Positions 1 to 8,044 of a DNA stretch of 64,000 nt are shown here, piece after piece (position 1 is the stretch's first letter; the number at the start of each line of letters is the position of its first letter). The notes under the pieces are model-generated. The model was not told the DNA's origin. It saw nothing but the letters and a program-made list of their open reading frames with translations, and did not search any database. The DNA comes from JAMXLO01 sp963749575 (GTDB lineage Bacteria > Pseudomonadota > Alphaproteobacteria > Acetobacterales > Acetobacteraceae). The stretch spans positions 930,001 through 994,000 of the forward strand of contig CAVVNM010000014.1 of assembly GCA_963749575.1 (NCBI GenBank), written 5' to 3'. A program made the translations under genes and the position numbers.

Positions 1-430
1 CGGGCATCACGATCCGGTCGTTCTCGATCTTGAGCTGGTCGAATGGCACCGACACGAGCTTGGCGCCCAAGCCGAGGAAGCCGCCGACCGAGATCACCGC
101 GGTAGCCGCCTTGTGATCGTTGTCGCTCATCAGCAGGTCGTCCACCGAGCCGACCGACTGATTCTGATCGTTGTAGACGCTGGAGCCCACCACCTTGCTT
201 ACGCGCACCTGCCGGTCGGCGGTGAAGTACTTCGGCGTGCTGGACGTCGAAGTGGTCTCCGTCGTGACCGGTCGCGTTGTCGTCGTCGTCGTCGTGGTGT
301 GGCTCGATGTCATGCCGGGCGGCGGTGGCGGCGCGACAGGACTGGTGCTGGTCGTCGTCTGGGCCAGGACGGGCCACCCAATCAGCGCGGTGGCAGCAAT
401 CAAGGCTCCGATTGAAGCGGGTCTTGCCAT
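1..430 (-). CDS. PRC-barrel domain protein, exported (3' part outside window)
   Basis: Reading leftwards from the ATG at 430 gives a signal peptide (MARPASIGALIAATALIGWPVLA, cleavage after LAQ likely). A Pro/Thr/Ser-rich linker with eight consecutive threonines follows, then a PRC-barrel-like segment from about residue 70 (KYFTADRQVRVSKVVGSSVYNDQNQ, then SVGSVDDLLM). The frame is still open at base 1, so the C-terminus is missing. PRC-barrel proteins of this exported type are common in alphaproteobacteria, often as envelope or stress proteins; the exact role is unknown. It is divergent from ku, with 148 bp between the two starts. Confidence 0.78.
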   Translation of the reverse strand, partial: MARPASIGALIAATALIGWPVLAQTTTSTSPVAPPPPPGMTSSHTTTTTTTTRPVTTETTSTSSTPKYFTADRQVRVSKVVGSSVYNDQNQSVGSVDDLLMSDNDHKAATAVISVGGFLGLGAKLVSVPFDQLKIENDRIVMP

Positions 431-578
431 GGTTGTATGTCTCCGTTTGGGACAGCAACCGAACGGCCTCGCCCAGCAGCGGGTTGCGCTCGGCTCGACC
501 ACAAAAGAACGTGTTGCGCGGACCGCACTGGCGATGAGCGCGCGCTGATCCCAGATTGGTCTTTTTGCGGAGGCGGCA

Positions 579-1454
579 ATGGCGGAGCGACCGATCTGGC
601 GCGGGCATCTGCGGATCGCTCTGGTAAGTTGTCCAGTGTCGCTGCACAGCGTGTTGCGTGCGAGCGGCAATCTGCGGTTCCACTTCATCAACCCGAAGAC
701 CGGCCACCGCGTGCGCACGGTCACGCTGGACGCCGAGACCGACAAGGAAGTGCCGCGGTCGGAACTGGTGCGGGGTTACGAATTCGAGAAGGAGCGCTAC
801 GTCCTGCTCGACGATAAGGATTTTGCCAGCGCGCGGATCGCGACCTCGTCCACCATGACCGTGGACAAATTCGTTGTCCGCGACGCGATCCATCCGATCT
901 ACTTCGACACCAGTTATTACATGGCGCCGGACGGCGAGGCGGGGCAGGACGTGTACGCGGTTCTGCGCGATGCCATCGCCGCCTCAGGGATGGCCGCGCT
1001 GACGCGCGTGGTGATCGCACGGCGCGAGCGGGCGGTGGTGATCCTGCCGCTCGAGAATGGCATGGTGCTGCACACGCTGCACGAACCACGCGATCTCTAT
1101 TCCTATGACACGTTGTTCGAGCACATTCCGGATGCGCGGCAGGATGCCGAGATGGTGAAGCTCGCTCGGCAACTGATCAAACGGCAGCAACGGACGTTCA
1201 AACCAGCTGACACCGAGGACCGCTATGAGGCACGACTGCGCGAAGTGATCGACGCCAAGCTGAAGGGCGAGGGGTTCGAGCCGGAAGCGTCCGAGGAGCC
1301 GCGTGGCGACAACGTCATCGACCTGATGGCGGCACTGAAGCGCAGCCTGGAGCAGAAGTCGCGGGTGACTGCCGCGGCAACGCCGGCGCGCCAGAAGTCG
1401 ACGCGCGCATCCACGAGACACGCGAAGCGGGCGACGACAGGCAAGCGGGCGTAG
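579..1454 (+). CDS. ku: Ku protein, non-homologous end joining
   Basis: This 291-residue protein matches bacterial Ku along its whole length. It opens with RPIWRGHLRIALVSCPVSLH, and the core contains GYEFEKERYVLLDD, YFDTSYYMAPD, LPLENGMVLHTL and the C-terminal EDRYEARLREVIDAK. The homodimeric Ku ring binds DNA double-strand ends and recruits LigD. The last ~30 residues form an Arg/Lys/Thr/Ala-rich tail, seen in many Ku proteins and thought to aid DNA binding. The ATG at 579 starts right at the conserved N-terminus. The partner ligD lies at 42821-45505, unusually distant because the two genes are often adjacent. Confidence 0.95.
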   Translation: MAERPIWRGHLRIALVSCPVSLHSVLRASGNLRFHFINPKTGHRVRTVTLDAETDKEVPRSELVRGYEFEKERYVLLDDKDFASARIATSSTMTVDKFVVRDAIHPIYFDTSYYMAPDGEAGQDVYAVLRDAIAASGMAALTRVVIARRERAVVILPLENGMVLHTLHEPRDLYSYDTLFEHIPDARQDAEMVKLARQLIKRQQRTFKPADTEDRYEARLREVIDAKLKGEGFEPEASEEPRGDNVIDLMAALKRSLEQKSRVTAAATPARQKSTRASTRHAKRATTGKRA

Positions 1455-1530
1455 CCTCGCACTCGGTTCCTGGCGTGATAGTGTGCGTCGCGCCAATTCC
1501 GTGGGGGGAGCATGCGCGGCGGAGCCGACG

Positions 1531-1657
1531 GTCATCGCGAGCAGCGAAGCGACGCAGCAATCCCCATCGGGGTGCGCAAAATGAGGGCAATTGCGGCGTT
1601 GCTGTGGCGCCCCGAGTTGCTGTGGCGCCCCAAATTGCTGTGGCGCCTCGCAATGAC
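1531..1657. repeat. Dispersed palindromic repeat (family A), expanded copy
   Basis: The left edge (GTCATCGCGAGCAGCGAAGC, then a GCAATCCCC run) and the right edge (GGCGCCTCGCAATGAC) are inverted relatives of one another. They match the element at 37925-37980 and the short piece at 7366-7386. This is the familiar TCATTGCGAG...GCAATCCC type of intergenic palindrome found in many proteobacteria. Here the centre is expanded by a tandem repeat, and the element runs into the 5' end of the polyamine-binding protein gene. Confidence 0.6.
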
Positions 1658-2723
1658 ACTGGTGGTTCTCACGTTCCCGCTCGTGGCCCGAGCGCAGGGA
1701 CAGGTGCTGAACATCTACAACTGGACCGACTACATCGACCCCGCGGCGTTGGAGCGCTTCCGGAAGGAGACCGGCATCACCATTCACTACGATGTGTTCG
1801 ACAGCCTGGAGACGCTGGAAGCGAAGCTTCTGGCGGGCCACTCGGGCTATGACGTCGTGGTGCCATCGAACGAGCCGACCTTCTCACGCCTGATCAGGGT
1901 CGGCGCACTGGCTCCGATCGACCGGGCACGTGTGCCCAACTGGAAGAATCTCGATCCCGTGCTGATGCACCGGGTCGAGAGTTCCGATCCAGGCAACCGC
2001 TATGGCGCGATCTATCTGTGGGGCACCACGGGCATCGGCATGATCGCTGACCGGGTGAAGCGACTCGCGCCGGATGCACCGATGGACAGTTGGGACCTGC
2101 TGTTCAGAACCGAGAACGCCAAACGCATCGCGCCCTGTGGCATTACCATGATGGACTCGGCGATCGATGTGATACCGGGCGTGCTGAAATATCTCGGCAG
2201 GAACCCCGACAGCACCGATCCCGCCGACCTCGCCGCGGTGGAGCACACGCTGATGGGCATCCGACGCTACATCCGCAGCTTTGCCTCCGGCGGCGCGCTG
2301 GACGCGCTGGCCGCCGGACAGACCTGTCTCGCGCTGGATTATTCTGGCGACGTGATCCAGGCCAACGCCCGTGCAGCGGAGGCGAAGCGTGGCATCGCGG
2401 TCCGCTATGTCGCACCGAAGGAGGGGGCGCAGCTCGGTTTCGACATGCTGGCGATTCCGGCGGATGCAGAGCACCAGGATGCGGCGCTGATGTTCATCAA
2501 CTTCGTGCTGCAGCCCGACGTGATGGCCGGCATCACCAACACGGTGCGCTACGCCAACGCGGTGCCAGCCAGCCAGCCGATGATCCGGCCGGAACTGCTG
2601 GCGGACACCAACATCTTTCCCACCCCGGAGCAGATGACGGCGTTCTTCACCATCGGTCCGGTGCCGCAGGCAGTCGCACGCGAGCGCACCCGTATGTGGG
2701 CCCGGTTCAAGGCCGGGCATTGA
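1581..2723 (+). CDS. Polyamine (spermidine/putrescine-type) ABC transporter, periplasmic binding protein
   Basis: The mature part begins QGQVLNIYNWTDYIDP, the classic PotD/PotF N-terminus. It continues with ETGITIHYDVFDSLETLEAKLLAG, GYDVVVPSNE, a WGTTGIG stretch and the C-terminal PEQMTAFFTIGPVPQAVARERTRMW. Length (~380 residues) suits the family. Two starts are possible: 1512, where the GGGGGAG is too close to the ATG, and 1581, preceded by CGGGGTG at a better distance. I chose 1581, which gives a signal peptide whose basic part is made of the 18-bp repeat and whose core is LAMTLVVLTFPLVARA. A matching permease follows 59 bp downstream. No ATPase gene is present nearby. Confidence 0.87.
   Translation: MRAIAALLWRPELLWRPKLLWRLAMTLVVLTFPLVARAQGQVLNIYNWTDYIDPAALERFRKETGITIHYDVFDSLETLEAKLLAGHSGYDVVVPSNEPTFSRLIRVGALAPIDRARVPNWKNLDPVLMHRVESSDPGNRYGAIYLWGTTGIGMIADRVKRLAPDAPMDSWDLLFRTENAKRIAPCGITMMDSAIDVIPGVLKYLGRNPDSTDPADLAAVEHTLMGIRRYIRSFASGGALDALAAGQTCLALDYSGDVIQANARAAEAKRGIAVRYVAPKEGAQLGFDMLAIPADAEHQDAALMFINFVLQPDVMAGITNTVRYANAVPASQPMIRPELLADTNIFPTPEQMTAFFTIGPVPQAVARERTRMWARFKAGH
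1599..1652 (+). repeat. Three tandem copies of an 18-bp unit in a signal peptide
   Basis: The units at 1599-1616, 1617-1634 and 1635-1652 share TTGCTGTGGCGCC and differ only in their last few bases. Each encodes L-L-W-R-(P/L)-x, giving LLWRPELLWRPKLLWRLA at the start of the periplasmic binding protein. Because the unit is 18 bp, changes in copy number keep the reading frame. Confidence 0.85.
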
Positions 2724-2782
2724 CGTGTTGCTGAATTGACGGAGCGCATTCGGCGACCATTGATCACCGCGCGGAGGCCGGC

Positions 2783-3715
2783 ATGACGCGGCACGCCGTC
2801 CTGACCGTCGCATGGGTATGGCTCCTTGTGCTGCTGGTCCTGCCGACCCTGATCGTGCTGAAGATCGCGCTCTCGTATCCCGCCGACAGTGTTCCACCCT
2901 ATGCGCCGATGCTGCCGGGTTTTCATGTCAGCACCGCTGCCTTCTCGCTGATCCTCTCCGATCCGCTCTACGCGCAAGCGTTGCTGCTCAGCCTGAAGGT
3001 CGCGGGGCTGTCCACCGCGATCTGCCTGCTGACCGGCTATCCGATGGCGCTCGCCATCGCGCGCAGTCCCGAGCGCTGGCGCAGCCTGCTGCTGATGCTG
3101 GTGATGCTGCCGTTCTGGACCGGCTTCCTGATGCGCATCAACGCCTGGGTCGGGCTGCTGCAGGACGACGGCTGGATCAACACGATCATCGCCGCATTGG
3201 GGCTGACGCCGGTACGCCTGCTCTACACCGACACTGCGATGTATATCGGCATCGTCTACACCTACCTGCCGTTCATGGTGCTGCCGCTGTATGCACGATT
3301 GTCGCAACTCGATGCGCGGTTGCTCGAGGCCGCCGCGGATCTCGGCGCGCCGCCGTGGCGCGTGTTCCTCGCGGTGACGCTGCCGCTGTCACTGCCGGGC
3401 GTATCGGCCGGCATGCTGCTGGTGTTCATTCCCGCTGCCGGCGAATTCGTGATCCCGGACCTGCTCGGCGGCCCGCAGGCGCAGCTGATCGGACGCGTGC
3501 TGTGGCAGGAGTTCTTTCAGAACAGCGACTGGCCGACCGCATCCGCCATTGCCTGCGCGTTACTGATATTGCTGCTGCTGTTGCCGGCAGGCCTGCTCTG
3601 CGCACTGCGGGCTATTTCAGCTCCGACAACCGCTTCTCCGCCATCGGACGCCACGGCGCGTCCGCTGCCGACTGGGCCAGAGCGCGGCGGAACAGCGTCG
3701 CCGATTCCTCGGTGA
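2783..3715 (+). CDS. Polyamine-type ABC transporter permease (PotB/PotH-like)
   Basis: This is an inner-membrane permease with about six helices. It carries the binding-protein-dependent permease signature around residues 180-215 (LEAAADLGAPPWRVFLAVTLPLSLPGVSAG), the EAA loop that contacts the ATPase, and FIPAAGEFVIPDLLGG, typical of PotB/PotH. Family-like sequence ends near residue 280. The last ~30 residues are Pro/Thr/Ser-rich and run antisense over the end of ccmI, so the gene appears to have lost its original 3' end. The second permease (PotC/PotI) and the ATPase expected downstream are missing. Confidence 0.85.
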   Translation: MTRHAVLTVAWVWLLVLLVLPTLIVLKIALSYPADSVPPYAPMLPGFHVSTAAFSLILSDPLYAQALLLSLKVAGLSTAICLLTGYPMALAIARSPERWRSLLLMLVMLPFWTGFLMRINAWVGLLQDDGWINTIIAALGLTPVRLLYTDTAMYIGIVYTYLPFMVLPLYARLSQLDARLLEAAADLGAPPWRVFLAVTLPLSLPGVSAGMLLVFIPAAGEFVIPDLLGGPQAQLIGRVLWQEFFQNSDWPTASAIACALLILLLLLPAGLLCALRAISAPTTASPPSDATARPLPTGPERGGTASPIPR

Positions 3716-4323
3716 CATGACCCTGCGCCTCGGTGATCGCCTCGGCTGCCTCCGCAGCAATCGTCGGGTCGAACCGCATGGCAAGCGCGGTTCGCCAAGC
3801 ATCGGCTGCTTCCGGCAGCCGGCCTCGGCTGGCTTCGGCGTTGCCAAGCAGGATGTAGCCCTGATGCGCCTGTTCGCTGTGCGGATCGAGCTCACTGAGC
3901 CGGTGGCGCAGCTGCGCAATCAGCGACGCCTCCTGCGCTTCGCGCGCATGCGGCGGCGGCGATGCGATCCGCGAGCGGCACAGCGGGCAGTTCCGGCGAG
4001 CCGCCAGGCAGATACAGCGCGACCGCGCCGATCGGCACCACCAGGAGGGCAACCAGCACCGGCATGCGCGAGCTGGTGCGCCACTCTGCTTCGGCACTGC
4101 CGGCGGCGACGAGCAGCCGGCGCTGTACTTCCAGCACTGCGTTCGCGTGCTCCGCCGCAGCGATGCGGCCGTCGGCGAGGTCGCGATCCAGCTCGCCAAG
4201 CTGCGCGCGATGCAGTGTGATCGCCGCCTCCTGCCGGCCTCGCGCGGCGGCAGTCCGGCGTAGCGACAGCGCCAACGGCGCCAGCGCAATCGCCGCCAGC
4301 AGGACCATGCCGAGCCAGATCAC
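3612..4323 (-). CDS. ccmI: Cytochrome c biogenesis protein CcmI (frameshifted as read)
   Basis: A GTG start at 4323 overlaps the ccmH stop. The N-terminus (IWLGMVLLAAIALAPLALSL) is a membrane helix followed by a CcmI/CycH-type LHRAQLGELDRDLADGRI segment. A second helix precedes a TPR-like part (LSELDPHSEQAHQGYILLGN) ending MAEKRLSELK. The two halves are in different frames; the break is at about 3940-3965 in a GCC/GCG-rich run. CcmI presents apocytochrome c to the CcmFH haem lyase at the periplasmic face. It is the last gene of the ccm operon. Confidence 0.82.
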
Positions 4324-4770
4324 GATTTCAGCAGATCGGCCAAGCGCCGTCGTTCCGCTTCGGTCAGCGGTTCCGGGGCGGTCGGGGCGGCGGCGGCGCG
4401 CGATCATCGCCGCGGCGATACCGGCCAGCAGCGCGATCGCGGGCGCTCCCCACAGTCCCAGGGTCATTGCGTTGAACGGCGGGCGCAGCCGGACGAAGTT
4501 GCCGTAGCGCACCACCATCCAATCGGTCACCTGCTGATCGCTGTCCCCGGCCATGACGCGCTGACGGATGATGCGGCGAAGGTCGCGGGCAAGGTCGGCG
4601 TTGGACTCCTCGACGCTCTCGTTCTGGCAGACCAGGCAGCGAAGCTGGTGGCCGAGAGCCTCGGCGCGTTGTTCCTGGGTGCGATCGGGCAGCAGCTCGG
4701 CGGGATCGCTCACCGCGAAGGCGGGGCTGGCGAGCAGGGCGCAGAGCAGGACGATGGCGGTTCGCGTCAC
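4320..4770 (-). CDS. ccmH: Cytochrome c maturation thiol-oxidoreductase CcmH (frameshifted near the C-terminus)
   Basis: A GTG start at 4770 overlaps the ccmG stop by 4 bp. The protein has a signal peptide, then the redox motif RCLVCQNES (C45, C48 counting from the GTG) with SNADLARDLRRIIRQRV and WMVVRYGNFVRLRPP, and a membrane helix. It reduces or presents the CXXCH cysteines of apocytochrome c. After the helix the frame breaks in a GCCGCC/CCCC run near 4375-4390. The corrected frame ends PLTEAERRRLADLLKS, the usual CcmH tail, and its stop overlaps the ccmI GTG. The apparent ccmH-ccmI fusion is a product of the indel. Confidence 0.85.
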
Positions 4771-5324
4771 GCCAGGCTCTGCAGCAGCGGCGCAAGCGAC
4801 TGGTGCAGGATGTCCTCGCTCAGGCCGCCCGCCCAGCGCCAGCGCACGATGCCGGACTGGTCGATCACATAGGACTCGGGCACGCCGTAGAGGCCGAAGT
4901 CGATCGCGGTGTCGCCCGGCTCGTCGCGGGCGATGCGGGTATAGGGATCGCCGTTCTGTTGCAGGAACTCCCTGGTGGCGTCGGGCTTGTCCTTGTAGGC
5001 GATGCCCCAGATCGGCGTGCCTTGCTGCTTCAGCAGCATCAGCGCCGGCGCTTCCTGCACGCAGGGGATGCACCAGGAGGCGAAGAAGTTGATCAGCGTA
5101 GGGCGGCGGGCGGCGTCGATGTCGGCGCTGGAGAAGCCTTGGCTCGGCGGCAGGCCCGGCAGCGAGAAACTCGGCAGCGGTTTGCCGATCAGCATGCTGG
5201 GGACGCCGTGCGGATCGTAGGTGCCTTCGCGCATGCGGTTGAGCAGCAGCCAGAAGGCCGTTCCGCCGACCGCTGCGACGCCGAGGGGGGCGAGGAGGAA
5301 GGCGCGGCGTGGGAGCAGGGTCAT
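4767..5324 (-). CDS. ccmG: Thiol:disulfide interchange protein CcmG/DsbE
   Basis: This is a 185-residue membrane-anchored thioredoxin-fold protein. A helix at residues ~8-28 (AFLLAPLGVAAVGGTAFWLLL) is followed by the PSFSLPGL segment, the active site FFASWCIPCVQEAP (C85, C88) and the cis-Pro region YGVPESYVID. In system I maturation it keeps CcmH and the apocytochrome reduced in the periplasm. The start at 5324 sits at the hydrophobic N-terminus; the open frame extends upstream but only into repeat sequence. It overlaps ccmH by 4 bp (GTGA). Confidence 0.93.
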   Translation of the reverse strand: MTLLPRRAFLLAPLGVAAVGGTAFWLLLNRMREGTYDPHGVPSMLIGKPLPSFSLPGLPPSQGFSSADIDAARRPTLINFFASWCIPCVQEAPALMLLKQQGTPIWGIAYKDKPDATREFLQQNGDPYTRIARDEPGDTAIDFGLYGVPESYVIDQSGIVRWRWAGGLSEDILHQSLAPLLQSLA

Positions 5325-5330
5325 TGGTGT

Positions 5331-5369
5331 GGCCCCCTTGCGGGAGGGGGTTGGGGAGAGGGGGCCCTG
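5331..5369. repeat. GC-rich palindromic repeat (family B) between ccmF and ccmG
   Basis: It contains GGCCCCCTTGCGGGAGGGGG followed by TTGGGGAGAGGGGGCC. The same motif (CCCTCCCGCAAG/CTTGCGGGAGGG) recurs at 14439-14530, 18871-18896 and 22505-22541. This is a dispersed intergenic repeat of a type common in GC-rich proteobacteria. It separates ccmF from ccmG and could form a hairpin in the transcript. Confidence 0.6.
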
Positions 5370-5370
5370 C

Positions 5371-7342
5371 TCACGACACAACCCCCGCCCGTATCGCCGC
5401 GGCTCGCCGCGCCGGCGCGCCGATGCGCTGCCGCCGATCCGCCAGAGACAATGCGCCACCGACCGCCATCACCAGCGCTCCGAGCCAGATCCACGGCGCC
5501 AGCGGATTGACATGCAGCCGCAGCACCGCCGCAGCCGTCGCGCTCCTCGCCGAGCACGGCGTAGAGATCGCGCAATCCATTGGTCTGGATCGCGGTATCG
5601 GTCACCGTGGTCCGCTGCACCGCGAACATCCGGCGCGACGGATGGAACATCGCTATCTCGCCGCCGCCGCGGCTCACCCGAATGTCGGCGACCCGTGCCG
5701 TGTAGTTCGGTCCCGGTTCGTCGCGCAGCGCCAGCAGCGTCCAGTCGTAGCCGCCAAGCTCCACGCTCTGTCCCGGATGCAACGCCACGATGGTGCTCAC
5801 GGCGAGCGACATGCCGGCGATGCCGGCGACGGTCACTCCCATGCCGGCATGCGCCACCGCCGAACCCCACACCGACAGCGGCTGTGCCGCAAACCGGGCG
5901 CGGACCGTGGCGAATGGTGCGCGGAACAGTCGCGTGCGTTCCACCAGTTCGGCGAGCGCGCCGGCAATCAGCCAGGCCGATGCGGCGAAACCCAGCGCGG
6001 CCAGACCCGCATGCAACCCAAACGCCGTCGCGATGCCGATCAGCGTGCCGATCAGCGCGGCCCACCACAGCTTCAACAGCGCCGGCCAGAGTTCCGCGCG
6101 CTTCCACGGCAGCACTGGGCCGAGCGACATGGCGGCGAACAGCGGAATCGCCAGCGGGAACACCGTCGCCTGGAAATACGGCGGCCCCACGCTGAGCTTG
6201 GCGCCGAACACCAGTTCGGCGAACAGCGGGTAGGTCGTGCCGGTCAGCACCACGGCGCAGATCGAGCAGAGCAGGATGTTGTTCAGCACCAGCGCACCCT
6301 CGCGCGAGATCGGCGCGAAGATGCCGGTCGCCGTCATCACCGGCGCGCGCAGCGCGAACAGCAGCAGCGAGCCGCCGATCACGATCGCCAGCAGTGCCAG
6401 GATGAACACGCCGCGCGTCGGGTCGTTGGCGAAGCTGTGCACCGAGTTGAGGATGCCGGAGCGCACCAGGAACGTGCCGCACAGCGACAGCGAGAACGTG
6501 CCGATCGCCAGCAGGATGGTCCAGATCTTCAGCGCCTCGCGCTTCTCCACCACGATGGCGGAATGCAGCAGCGCGGTGCCGGACAGCCACGGCAGCAGCG
6601 AGGCGTTCTCCACCGGATCCCAGAACCAGAAGCCGCCCCAGCCCAACTCGTAGTAGGCCCACCAGGATCCGAGCGCGATGCCGCCGGTCAGCAGGCACCA
6701 CGCGGCCAGCGTCCAGGGCCGTACCCAGCGCCCCCAGGCGGCGTCGACACGGCCTTCCAGCAACGCGGCCACCGCGAAGGCGAACGGGATCGCGAAGCCG
6801 ACATAGCCGGAATAGAGCACCGGCGGGTGAAAGGCGAGGCCGGGGTCCTGCAGCAGCGGGTTCATCTCGCGGCCGTCGAGCGGCGGCGGCCACACGCGCT
6901 GCAAGGGATTCGAGGTGGTAAGCGCGAACAGCAGGAAACCGGCGGAGGTGAAGCCGAGTACCCCGATCACGCGGGCGCGCAGCGACGACGGCAGGGCGCG
7001 GCCAAATGCCGCCACCGCGCCGCCGCACAGCGCCAGGATCAGGCACCAGAGCAGGATGGAACCCTCGTGATTCCCCCAGGTGCCGGTGATCTTGTAGACC
7101 AGCGGCATCAGGCTGTTGGAGTTCTCCACCACGTTGGCGACCGAGAAGTCGTCCACCACCGCGCTCCAGACGAGGCAGCCATAGGAGGTGGCGAGCGCAA
7201 CGAGCTGGCCGATCGCCAGTGCCGGTGCGGTCTGCATCAGGCGGGCATCGCGCCGGTGGGCGCCGAGCAGCGGCAGGACCGCCTGAGCGCCGGCGATGAC
7301 GACGGCGAGCGCGAGAGCGAAGTGGCCGAGTTCCGGGATCAT
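5371..7342 (-). CDS. ccmF: Haem lyase subunit CcmF (frameshifted near the 3' end)
   Basis: This is a large polytopic protein of about 15 helices. The WWD haem-handling domain (GGFWFWDPVENASLLPWL) is present near residues 235-255, with conserved TWGNHEGSILLW, LLQDPGLAFHPPVLYSGYVG and GTFLVRSGILNSVHSFANDP. It takes haem from CcmE and, with CcmH/I, attaches it to apocytochrome c. The frame breaks around 5530-5550. The continuation in the next frame (LHVNPLAPWIWLGALVMAVGGALSL, then a stop at 5371) is the expected last helix. The ATG at 7342 gives MIPELGHFALALA, the standard start. Confidence 0.93.
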
Positions 7343-7365
7343 CGACCCGACCTGCCGGCGCTCCC

Positions 7366-7386
7366 GTGATTGCGACCCGCAATGAC
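7366..7386. repeat. Fragment of palindromic repeat family A
   Basis: GTGATTGCGACCCGCAATGAC contains the inverted pair ATTGCG/CGCAAT around ACC. It matches the edges of the repeats at 1531-1657 and 37925-37980. It lies in the 61-bp gap between ccmE and ccmF. Confidence 0.5.
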
Positions 7387-7403
7387 AGATGGTGGTGCGG
7401 CGC

Positions 7404-7907
7404 TCATCCCCCTGTCTTCCTCACCTGCATCGTGTTCCAGGTCGCCGCGGGCGGCGGCGGGCCGGCGGACGGATTCCAATGGCCGGACTTCTTTAGCGCG
7501 TCCGCCACGTCCTTCGGCATGTAGGTTTCGTCATGCTTCGCCAGCACCTCGGACGCACGGAACGTACCGTCCGGCTGAAGCGTACCGAGTGTCACCACAC
7601 CCTGCCCTTCGCGGAACAGGTCGGGGAGGATGCCGACATAGGTCACCTCGACGCTGGCACCGCCATCGGTCACCCGGAACCTGGCCGCGGGCCGGCCCGC
7701 ATCGGTGGAGCGCTGCACACTGCCTTGCTCGACCAGGCCGCCGAGCCGGAACATGCGCCCGGCTGCCGGCGGCTTGCTGGCAAGGTCGGAGGGTGCGAGG
7801 AAGAACACCAAATTGTCGCGGAATGCGGCGAGCGCCAGCGCGGTCGCCGAGCCAAGCCCCAGGCCGCAGGCAACCAGTATCCACAGGCGGCGGCGCTTGC
7901 GGGTCAT
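7404..7907 (-). CDS. ccmE: Cytochrome c maturation haem chaperone CcmE
   Basis: This is a 167-residue protein with a basic N-terminus (MTRKRRR), a membrane anchor (residues 8-28) and a periplasmic OB-fold β-barrel. The barrel contains RMFRLGGLVEQGSV, YVGILPDLFREGQGVV and the haem-binding LAKHDETYMP. H125 is the expected covalent haem-binding histidine and Y129 the axial-ligand tyrosine. CcmE carries haem from CcmC to CcmF. The start overlaps the ccmD stop by 4 bp. Confidence 0.95.
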   Translation of the reverse strand: MTRKRRRLWILVACGLGLGSATALALAAFRDNLVFFLAPSDLASKPPAAGRMFRLGGLVEQGSVQRSTDAGRPAARFRVTDGGASVEVTYVGILPDLFREGQGVVTLGTLQPDGTFRASEVLAKHDETYMPKDVADALKKSGHWNPSAGPPPPAATWNTMQVRKTGG

Positions 7908-8044
7908 CGCGTGCGACGGCGCCGATCCAATTCGGCCAGTCGCAGTCGCGCCGCGCGCATGCGGATGAACGCAGTCATGGCGAAGGTTCCCGGAATCAGC
8001 ACACCCAACAAATAGGCTGCAGCGACATACGGCAAATGTGTCAC
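7904..8044 (-). CDS. ccmD: Haem exporter small membrane protein CcmD
   Basis: A 46-residue frame starts with GTG at 8044, overlapping the ccmC stop by 4 bp. It has one membrane helix (YVAAAYLLGVLIPGTFAMTAF) and a basic tail (RMRAARLRLAELDRRRRTR), the usual size and layout of CcmD. CcmD helps release holo-CcmE from the CcmABC complex. Identification rests on position between ccmC and ccmE, size and topology, because CcmD sequences are poorly conserved. Confidence 0.88.
   Translation of the reverse strand: MTHLPYVAAAYLLGVLIPGTFAMTAFIRMRAARLRLAELDRRRRTR

Noticed and set aside
3892..5073. Apparent CcmH-CcmI fusion protein
   Set aside because: The fusion depends on a one-base shift near 4385. 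The restored frame ends CcmH normally, with a stop overlapping the ccmI GTG.
5309..7369. Very long open frame on the plus strand opposite ccmF
   Set aside because: Its translation is Arg/Gln/His-rich with no domain. It is the antisense shadow of a highly GC-biased gene (ccmF).
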